Shown: positions 56,651 to 64,000 of the stretch, piece by piece
How the letters are laid out: the number at the start of each line of letters is the position of its first letter
Numbering within the stretch: the stretch's first letter is position 1
DNA from: Isoetes taiwanensis
Taxonomy: Eukaryota > Streptophyta > Lycopodiopsida > Isoetales > Isoetaceae
Reading direction: 5' to 3'
Length of the DNA: 64,000 nt
NCBI GenBank assembly: GCA_021234155.1
Contig: JAJEKV010000003.1
Span: 26,082,233-26,146,232 of the forward strand
Notes under the pieces: generated by a model
Seen by the model: the letters and a program-made list of their open reading frames with translations, nothing else
Database searches by the model: none
Told to the model about the DNA's origin: nothing
Made by a program: the position numbers and the translations under genes

Positions 56651-59236
56651 AAGAGAATTCAGAAGTCTGATCTCCTGCAGCATGCACCTAAAGCAAAAAT
56701 TAATTTGTTGTCCGCATATTATCATGAACAATTACACCATTTGCATTTGTATACGGTAGGAAATAATAAGAGAATCTGATTTTAATCCATGGGTACATGG
56801 TTCGTGCAGCGGAGGCAACAAGTTTAAAGGACATGTCCCTTACAGAGATTCCAAGCTGACACGCATTCTGCAACATTCATTCGGGGGCAATGCTTGGACT
56901 GCTATAATCTGCACCATGAGTCCAGCCCATTGTCATGTGGATCAGTCCAGAAATACACTTTCTTTTGCAACTAGAGCAAAGGAAGTTACTAATAATGCCC
57001 ATGCTAATGTGGTAAGTTCTGCTAAGGGATTGCTCTTGTGTGCTTGCTTATAAGTCTGCGCCATAAATAGGTCCATATTTTCGCAAATTTGTCATTGTAT
57101 CGCGAAATCTTTGTTCCCTGAGTTGTGCAAATCAAGCCTTATGTCTGAGTAGGTCATCCCTTTAGCAGATGGTCTGGAAAAAAACGTTTTTCCCACTGTC
57201 CAATCTTGATATTTATTTTTTATAAACCGATAGAGACAGTGTAGAAGGGCCGATCTATGAACCTCGTTTGTGTTTTTTAATCTCCAGCTGCCCGTTTTCC
57301 CTATGATGCATTAGGTATTCACTAAGGCCGTGCAAACACTAATCGTCTTGAAGCTCAGTCTTTTGTTTGTAAAAGCAAGTACCTCTGCAGCAAATATGTT
57401 GTCTTGCAGCATAGAACGCGCCGAGCTGTTAAGATTTGATGAGTGATTTTGACGAGAATCTAGTGACAGCAAAAACAGAGAAAAATGGCTTTCTATACCA
57501 AGCAACTAGAGGGCATACTTAGCTCTAATATGAATTTTAGCCTAAATCTCATGAAATCTGTGTTATTTCTGTCTGTAAAATTAGATATCTAACCTGTGCA
57601 AATTCTTTATGTGCATGATATAACCATCTTAGAACACGAGAGGAAGCTCCAAGCACATCCAGAAAGGTTAGCTTCAAATCGTCTCCAGCGGAGACATGCA
57701 TATGTAATATATGCATCCATAATAAACTGCAGAGCTGAGCTTATAATACCAGTGAAGATTCTGTTAATTAGACTCGCTTATGCCAAGTTGAATATATCGC
57801 TTTTTACATGCAAGTTGTTGGTGTATTTGTTTTGGATAAGGGCTACTCCTCCAATATGCAAATTATGTTATCTTGAGTAAAAGCCCTGACGTTTTGTATC
57901 CATAATATATGGCTTCTTGCTCCTGGCTTTATTTTAAGACAATATTGCTTTTGAAGTGATGCCTTTGCACTGAGAATGTGTTCCTCTATTGTAACTATCT
58001 TATCTACATCATTAGACTTTGTAGATACAATGAGACATCTTAGATGTATTGTCTAAGCCTGTGTTTTGAACAAGAGACCTCTTGATTGTATTGTCTTTGT
58101 GTTTTGAACAAGCTTTCAACACGGTTGACATAAAAATGTCTTTTGTTCTGTTTATCTGTTCTTCCTCTGTTTATCTGTTTTTTGGCCGAAGCACCTTTTG
58201 CAGAAGCTCCAGCTGCTGCGGCTAACGATTTGAGGGCCTCTAATGTTGTTTAACTTCGTGCGGTTGTCCTGGACATGACCTAAAACTTACTCATACATTA
58301 AAATGGAGCCAAAAGATGGATCTGTGATACATCCGTGATGGATCTATAATACACGACAAGGCATGTAACTAAGAGAAAATCCTTAACATCGATAGATCTG
58401 TAATCTGTAATGCACGACAAGGCATGTAACTAAGAGAAAATCCTTAATGTCGATGTGTCTGACCCTACTCTCTTCTGATTGATAATTATAAGTGGGAACT
58501 AAGTTCGAATATAGCAGAGCTTTTGTATATCGACATCCTTTAATGGCTTGTTGAGCCAACATAGTTCTTAGACTATTACTTGATGTGCCCTGTATACAAG
58601 GGATATCAGTGTGATTGTTTGTGTGAAGCTGTAGTGGGAAGACTGAAAGATCCATATTGCATCTAATGCATGTGCCTTAGTACACCAAATTTGCATACAT
58701 TTGCAGACTGATATTCAAACCGTGTCAAGCATGCATCATTTTTCCAAACATCGTTCTCATCTAGATTATCGTTTTCATCGTTAACATTTTGTTTCAGCAG
58801 AGCATCGTTAACATTTTGCTTCAGCAGAGGTCAAATTTGATCTACCACGTTTGAAAGATTTCTATACATTGAGCAGAGCAAATAATCGTGTTGGACAATA
58901 TTGCATGACGGACCATCTCCATGATGCATATCATAAATTTGTTCTTACCATATGGAAAGCTATTGGGTTAATGGGTTCATGTTTTATTCATATGCATTTT
59001 GAATAACCATTTTGCATAGATATATTGGCAACTACAGAGGTTAGAATTCCCCATGCTCAAACACAGTTCAATTTTTATATGTTTGGAACTTACATTCTTT
59101 TGATTTAATGCAAAACATCTTTCGTAACAAGTCGTTATGATCAATATTCTTCTATCGTGTAGGCATTGAACACAAGGCAACAGAATGCATGTTCAAATTC
59201 TGCATGTTCTAGCATGTATAGACGAGTTGGGGAAGA
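56651..59236. other. Gene-poor stretch with small duplications
   Basis: A protein-like minus-strand scrap near 57590-57670 (VLGASSRVLRWLYHAHKEFA) could not be assigned. Tandem duplications occur at 58352-58455 (61-bp spacing, CACGACAAGGCATGTAACTA) and 58776-58829 (29 bp, CGTTAACATTTTG). The rest is AT-rich and non-coding. Confidence 0.4.
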
Positions 59237-59274
59237 GAAACGTTCGCGGCGGCCTTGGCCGCCGCGATAAGTTT
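59237..59274. repeat. GC-rich perfect palindrome in a longer stem
   Basis: 10-bp arms CGCGGCGGCC and GGCCGCCGCG around TT (59245-59266), with an outer GAAAC/GTTTC stem. It stands out in AT-rich surroundings and lies directly before the array. Confidence 0.9.
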
Positions 59275-59458
59275 CTTGTAACCATTAACCATCGGAACCA
59301 TTAACCATAAAAAACATTTTAACCATCAACCATTAAAAACATTTTAACTATTAACCATTAAAAACATTATAACCATTAACAACATCATAACCATTAACAA
59401 TTAAAATCATTAACCACTAAAAATATTATAACCATTAGAACCATTAAAAGCATTATTG
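59275..59458. repeat. AACCATTAAAAACATT-type array, copy 2
   Basis: Irregular tandem array of ACCATTAACCATTAAAAACATT-like words, matching 54503-54661. It is followed by CACGTGG and palindromes TGTCAGCG/CGCTGACA and CATGGCCATG. Confidence 0.88.
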
Positions 59459-60001
59459 TACCCACGTGGCACCTTGTCAGCGACCGCTGACATGGCCATG
59501 TCAGCAATTCGGACACCCAGGTCACGGATGGCATGCTCCAGCTCCACACGTGATAAGGTGTCATAATGGCACTTTATCGAACTTTGAGGGTGCAGCCAGA
59601 AATAACTGCACCCTCTTCCTCTTCCCCCGCGACCCATTCATCCTCCCTTATTCTTTCCCTGTTCTGTTTTTCTGTTCCATCTCCAGAGCGCCCCCTTGGC
59701 GATCCTTCTATTCACTCAATTCCGACCTCTTTTGATGACAGCAGCCTGGTCAACGGATCGCGACGCATCCAGCGCCGAGGTTTTCGCGCAGTTTGAGTGT
59801 TCCAGCGGGCGTTACTGCCTACGAAGAAAGTGAGGTTCTTCTCTGTAAGTTTTTAGCTTCCTTTACTGCTTCTTTTTAGTTTTCTGTAAGTCCTTTACTG
59901 CACTCTTACTTATATTGTTTTATTAGAGGCTCTTACTATGCCCTGATACAATTTCCAGCCCGACAAATCCTTATTCTCGCTTTGCAAACGCATGTTCAAA
60001 T
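59459..60001. promoter_or_regulatory. Promoter/leader-like region
   Basis: CACGTGG and CACGTG G-box-like motifs (59463-59560) are followed by C/T-rich, leader-like sequence to about 59700. A short frame from ATGACAGCAGCC near 59734 runs to a stop and may be a first exon. The direction is inferred as plus. Confidence 0.35.
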
Positions 60002-60570
60002 ATGGAGTCGAACATGGGAGCTTCCTCCTCATCCAACAAATCTCCCAGGTATGTTTTTTTAATATGTTCTCTATTGTCTCCACTGTTTCACTGTATTTCA
60101 CATCTTTTCACTGTTTTCTGTTTTGGTTTTGTCTTGTTTTCTGTTTTTGTTTTCTTTTTCTTAGTTATTGTTTAATTGAATACCTTGTACATGCATAAGT
60201 CAGACTAGTGGTAAGACTAGTGGCAAGCAACCGAATTAGGAATCCTCAGAGACAGGTGATAGGAAGAAAAATATTGCAGAGCAGTAACAGAACATTACTA
60301 TGAATGATTCACAACAGAAATTAAAAAACTTTCTATGAATGATCCATAACAGAATATAATTATAAATGAATGTTTCTAACTATGAACTAAGAACAGGAAT
60401 TGCTTTACAGAAATTGCAATTCTAACTCACAGAATATGCTCCCTTGCAGGAAAGGTGCAGACTACACCCGGCTTTCTCGAAGGGGACTGGCTCCGACTGG
60501 GTGGAGGCCTCGGCGACTAACGACAGATGTGCTGGCTGCTTTCTCGACTCGTGAGTCGAGAAAATGCTAG
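60002..60570 (+). CDS. Possible small spliced ORF (MESNMGASSSSNKSP...)
   Basis: Exon 60002-60048 ends at a donor (CAG|GTATG). Exon 60450-60570 (acceptor TTGCAG) joins in phase and adds KGADYTRLSRRGLAPTGW and PRRLTTDVLAAFSTRESRKC, then TAG. About 55 residues, basic and Ser-rich. The last codons are read from the first CTCGACTC palindrome. It may be a leader exon of a larger gene. Weak evidence. Confidence 0.25.
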
Positions 60571-60915
60571 TCTCACACACAGCACTGCCAGGACCTTAAA
60601 CCACATCTACCCTTGACGAAGCCAAGCTCTGGGGCATTCTTCTGTCCGAGGTGACTCTAGCCTGTCGAGAATACCCGCTAGTCTCACACACAACAATGCC
60701 GGCTCCAGTGCATTCTCCAGGTGTCTGCAGACAGTCTGAGCCACTCTCCTTCGGACTATCTTGCTCGAATATTGCGAAGGGAAGTGGCCCTGACTGTCTG
60801 CAGGCCTCTGTGTCTAACCACAGGGGAATTAATTTGAACAACCTCGACATGTTTTCTCGTGCATTCTCGACTCACAAGTCGAGAATCCCCTAGCCAGCCA
60901 ATTCTTCTGTGTCTG

Positions 60916-61419
60916 GTCGCAGGCAGGGAAAAAATTAAGGAATTGTTATATCCAAAGTGGTGAAATAGACTTGGCTAAAGTATGCCAAAAGTTGAGGTGA
61001 AAGCTTCTAAGGTTTAGCTAAACTTTCCAAAATTTGCCACCTGTACATTCTTACATTTGGCTAAACTGTTATCTAAAAATTAAAAAATTTTCTATTACTT
61101 GGCTAATTTGCACTAATTCAAGACCTAAATATAATCAACCATAATAGATATAAATGTTATAGAATACGTTGGCTAAAGTACGCCAAAATTTACATGAAAG
61201 CTTCTAAGTTTTGGCTAAACTTTCAAATTTTTACAACTTATACCTTCTTGCGGTTAGCTAAAGTCGGACAAAATGGAGGTGGTGCGTGAAATAGACTTGG
61301 CTAATATTTTCTTTTTTTTGGCCCAAAAAGGCCCATAGTTTAGCCGATTTGTTTAAGAAAAATACCAAAATTTCGCCATTTGGCTAAGATTAGCCACTAT
61401 TTTTTTCCATGGTCGCAGG
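60916..61419. mobile_element. hAT-type MITE inserted in the palindrome cluster
   Basis: An 8-bp duplication GTCGCAGG (60916-60923 and 61412-61419) flanks 60924-61411. The ends CAGGGAAAAAA and TTTTTTTCCATG form a short imperfect inverted repeat in hAT style. The interior (488 bp) is non-coding, with two related GGCTAAAGTAYGCCAAAA segments. It splits one unit of the palindrome cluster, so it is younger. Confidence 0.8.
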
Positions 61420-61592
61420 TGCCTCGACCCAGTCAGAGCCACTCTCCTTCGAACCATCTTCCTCGAACATTGCAAAGGGGAGGGGCTCGGACTGGGTCAA
61501 GGCCTCTGCAACTAACCACAAGGAAAGGCATCCTTAAGGCCTCAGCCAGCCAACAAGTTTTTACTCTACTGAAGACTCGATAATGCCATAAG

Positions 61593-61727
61593 TTGGCTTG
61601 CTGTCTGCATTCTCGACTCGGGAGTCGAGAATGCCTTAACCAGCCAGCACTCCAGGAGGACTACCTGGAGTTTTCACTGGCTAAGGCATTCTCGACTTGT
61701 GAGTCGAGAATGCAGACAGCAAGCCAA
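61593..61727. repeat. 135-bp cruciform-type inverted repeat containing two smaller palindromes
   Basis: Arms of about 64 bp run from TTGGCTTGCTGTCTGC to GCAGACAGCAAGCCAA around AGGACTA. Each arm itself contains one GCATTCTCGACT palindrome, so hairpins are nested inside a hairpin. Confidence 0.9.
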
Positions 61728-62131
61728 CACTTGCATTCTCGACTTGCGAGTCGAGAATGCCAACCACAGGGAAATGCATCCCTTAAGGCCAGCATCCTCA
61801 AGGTGCTCTGGCTGTTGTCTCGATTCGTGAGTCGAGAAGACCCGCTAGTCTCACAAACAGCCCAAGGTTGAGTGCATTCTCCTAGGTGCCTCTAGCCTGT
61901 CTGAGCCACTCTCCTTCGAATCATCTTCCTCGAATATTGCGAAGGGGAGTGGCTCGGACTGGGTGGAGGCCTTTGCGACTAACCACAGGGGGATGCATTT
62001 GAACCGCATCTCTAAGGCCCCAGGTGGAAGCATGATCTATACACAACTAGCATGCCTAACAGATACTCGGTCTGGATGGAGCCCTTTGCTTCTAAATGGA
62101 AGGGAAGGCATTCCAAAAAAAAATATAGACA

Positions 62132-62413
62132 CATGAAACTGTTCGCGAGTTGCTCCGATTTATAGTTCCCTTGCTGAGCATCTCTCAACTCAGAGAGTTT
62201 CTCGATGCTGAAATATGCTCAACAAAGAAACGATAAATCAGGCGAGTTGTCGAACAGTTCCATGAGCAAAATAGGGAGCTGTTCGCGTCTTACTCCGATC
62301 CATTGTTTCCGTGCCGAGCATCTCTCAACCCAGAGAGTATATTTCATCTCTCGACGCTGAAATATGCTCGACAAGGAAACAATAAATCCATCGAGCTTTC
62401 GAGCAGTTCCATG
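62132..62413. repeat. Two tandem foldback units of about 135 bp
   Basis: 62132-62264 and 62275-62413 are related to each other, and each is an inverted repeat (AACTGTTCGCGAGTTG-like left arm, GTCGAACAGTTCCATG-like right arm, inner GAGCATCTCTCAAC and GAAATATGCTC parts). The second overlaps the 3' end of the gene to its right. Confidence 0.8.
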
Positions 62414-62774
62414 TCCAAAATACATCTGGGATGTTCTACAAACATAATGAAAGAGGCATCTCTGAAACTCACCTCTTCTCGCAAGAATTCCTTGGGCCAT
62501 TGTATCACGGATCCCGCAGCCTCACCGAGAGTCTTCGCTTCTTCTGTTGGCCTCATCAACAATGCATCCGCATCAAATACTCGTATCAAAGCGATTCTCG
62601 TGTATCCCTCTTCCATGGCGCTGCAGTGAAGAGTTCCCGTGTGTTGCAGCTCATCTCCGCTTGCTACCTTAGCCCCATGCTCATTGATCAAATCAACTAT
62701 TTGCAAAAAGACACGCAGTTAGAACTAGACAAAGAATATAGCGCTGATAGGAGCTTACAGCGTTGTGGCGCCAT
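62344..62774 (-). CDS. DUF8039-like transposon-associated protein (small, minus strand)
   Basis: The main exon (62706-62344) reads NEHGAKVASGDELQHTGTLH, EEGYTRIALIRVFDADAL and LGEAAGSVIQWPKEFL. The pattern AxG...V.V.....D..L..P......LG.A.G..IQWP is that of the DUF8039 module seen in proteins of plant DNA transposons. A likely first exon starts MAPQRCKLLSALYSLSSSN at 62774, joined across an acceptor (GCAAATAG). The C-terminus runs into foldback sequence. It is divergent from the gene at 63097, with 322 bp between starts. The function is unknown; the family link is from memory of the motif. Confidence 0.5.
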
Positions 62775-63096
62775 CCGTGAACTCGCTCACAATCGATCTC
62801 CGCCTCCGGTCACTGTGCGCCCCGAAGTCGCCAATGCCGCAGTAAAACTAAGCACCCGGAAATCTCCACTGCGCTCACTAAGACCCTGGAAATGAATGAA
62901 TTTTGAATTGGTCTTTGGGCGGGCTAAAGCTGGCCGTGCTGTACCCTTAGCCCGCTTTTTTGCCTTGAATGATTGTATGTCCTTAATTTCAAATTTAAGA
63001 ACACGCCCGACCTTTTTTACGTGCAGTCTTAAAACCTCCAAGGCGCGGAAGAGACTCAATTTACAAGGGAATTCGAGGATGCGGGGGCATACAGAT
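62775..63096. promoter_or_regulatory. Shared intergenic region of a divergent gene pair
   Basis: 322 bp between the ATG of the minus-strand DUF8039-like gene and the ATG of the plus-strand nuclear protein. The layout fits a bidirectional promoter. No clear TATA box was seen. Confidence 0.4.
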
Positions 63097-64000
63097 ATGA
63101 CGACTCCATCGAAGAAGCGAGGCGCCGGAGCGGATGCTAGTTCAAGCGGCACCAAGAAAAGAAAAACAGGGACTCCAGGTGAGCTCTCAATTTTGTGTTC
63201 GGTCAGGATACCTTTTCTGATCCATCCTTCTGTCTTGCAGCATTCACTGCGGAGACGCTAGTGATCACTGGCAGAACTCCGTTCTTCGTTATCGAAGGAT
63301 TGGAGACAGAGCTACTTGATACACCAGTAGATTCTTGGTGGTATGTCGAAGTATCAACAAGTGGGAAGGAGAAAGATCTGTTCCTGTGGCAAAGGGATAA
63401 GAAGAGCTCCGGCGACAAGTACAAGAAGGTCGGTGTCGTACTCTCCGTCTCTGCGCCAGATTCGAAGCATCTAACATTGTATATGGAAGACTGCCTGAAG
63501 GGTAAGTTCTACCACACGAAGAAGTTATCAGTATCCAATTACTCTCACTCTTCAATGAGCAAGTCGAAGGGGACCGATAAAAGGCCGGCGCCTTTAAATT
63601 GTCAGAACCTTGAGTGGAAGGATCTGGAAGGGATGAAGGAGGCCAGAACCCTGACATCCAGGGAGCTTGGAATGGAGATTTTTAGGGTGAGGGAGAAGTT
63701 GTTCAACACCGGGAGCTTTACGTTCAGCGTGTTAAAGACTCTAAAGCACTCGACAGTTACCAAGGATGTAGTTCGGCAAGAAAAAACTCCAGACAGGAAT
63801 GCAAGTCATGAAGCAGATGAGAGTACACGGGAGGATTCAGATGCTGAAGAAGAGGAAGATATGGTCGATTCCCAATTCTTGAATCCAGATGAGCAGATCA
63901 GGAAATCACAGAGAGGGGCCCAGAAGATGGAGCGGCTGGCTCAGTATTATCCATTAGGAATGGGGCACAAGTTGCTGCTGGACATCAGACGCCTGAAGGT
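63097..64000 (+). CDS. Unrecognised nuclear-type protein, partial (runs off the window)
   Basis: Exon 1 (63097-63178) starts MTTPSKKRGAGADASSSGTK and KKRKTG, with two nuclear-localisation-like basic clusters. After a GT-AG intron it continues in phase from 63241 to the window end without a stop: FTAETLVITGRTPFFVIEGL, DSWWYVEVSTSGKEKDLFLW, NLEWKDLEGMKEARTLTSRE, then an acidic block EEEEDMVDSQFLN and MERLAQYYPLGMGHKLLLDI. No family was recognised. The middle has beta-rich, C2- or BAH-like spacing, but this is not enough to name. The intact frame contrasts with the decay elsewhere, and its neighbours suggest transposon cargo or an active element gene. Confidence 0.6.

Larger units (their letters stand above)
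60460..61990. repeat. Cluster of nested palindromes (CTCGACTC/GAGTCGAG family)
   Basis: Short near-perfect palindromes at 60541-60562, 60863-60886, 61607-61634, 61686-61713, 61733-61760 and 61818-61837 share the core CTCGACTY-N2-GAGTCGAG, mostly inside GCATTCTCGACT...GAATGC. Longer hairpins built on GAGCCACTCTCCTTCGAA and its complement occur near 60735-60810, 61430-61505 and 61905-61980. Repeated phrases GCTAGTCTCACACACA and CTAACCACAGG link the units. Confidence 0.88.

Overview
This is a repeat-rich stretch of a land-plant nuclear genome. The retrotransposons carry plant-type tRNA-iMet primer sites, and the gene fragments are plant families (COBRA, KRP cell-cycle inhibitor, PHT4 anion transporter, plant class-3 lipase, PPR). 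The style of the PPR fragment suggests a seed-free plant, perhaps a fern; that is an inference and the species cannot be fixed from sequence. No intact ordinary host gene is visible. Most recognisable coding sequence is transposon protein or one to three exons of a host gene, often with stops or frameshifts.

Left part (1-28.2 kb): one degenerate Ty3/gypsy element on the minus strand is split in two. Its RT-RNase H-integrase half lies at 1-2011 and its gag-protease half at 26168-28186. The halves meet in frame if a 7-bp duplication (TGCTTCA) is collapsed. Between them is a 24,156-bp insertion (2012-26167) bounded by imperfect TTAGAG inverted repeats. It was later hit by a 5'-truncated LINE (about 2644-5786) and by a nearly intact, very young Ty1/copia element (5952-11712). 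Without these its net size is about 15.2 kb. It carries exons of a KRP inhibitor, an EEF1AKMT1-like methyltransferase, a COBRA protein, an unrecognised multi-exon gene and several orphan exons.

Middle part (28.3-38.1 kb): a Helitron on the minus strand, with a classic hairpin plus CTAG 3' end at 28317 and a TC 5' end at 38101. It carries fragments of a class-3 lipase, an LRR protein and a PPR protein, all in its own orientation. After a second LINE scrap (39.7 kb), 41.9-47.8 kb holds a minus-strand LTR element with its 5' LTR (46244-47791) and primer site but no recognisable gag or pol. It encodes two unusual acidic proteins. The first begins MAHTKQTARK, nearly identical to the histone H3 tail, and its gene is bracketed by four copies of a 67-nt hairpin.

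Right part (47.8-64 kb): an S-adenosylhomocysteinase fragment, a broken gypsy LTR plus gag interrupted by a 795-bp foldback element, a large minus-strand gene resembling DDE-type DUF7869 proteins, kinesin and PHT4 fragments, two matching AACCATTAAAAACATT arrays, a 2-kb zone of nested palindromes built on CTCGACTC/GAGTCGAG, and a divergent pair of genes running off the right edge. The palindrome zone and the divergent pair may belong to another large DNA transposon; that is inference.
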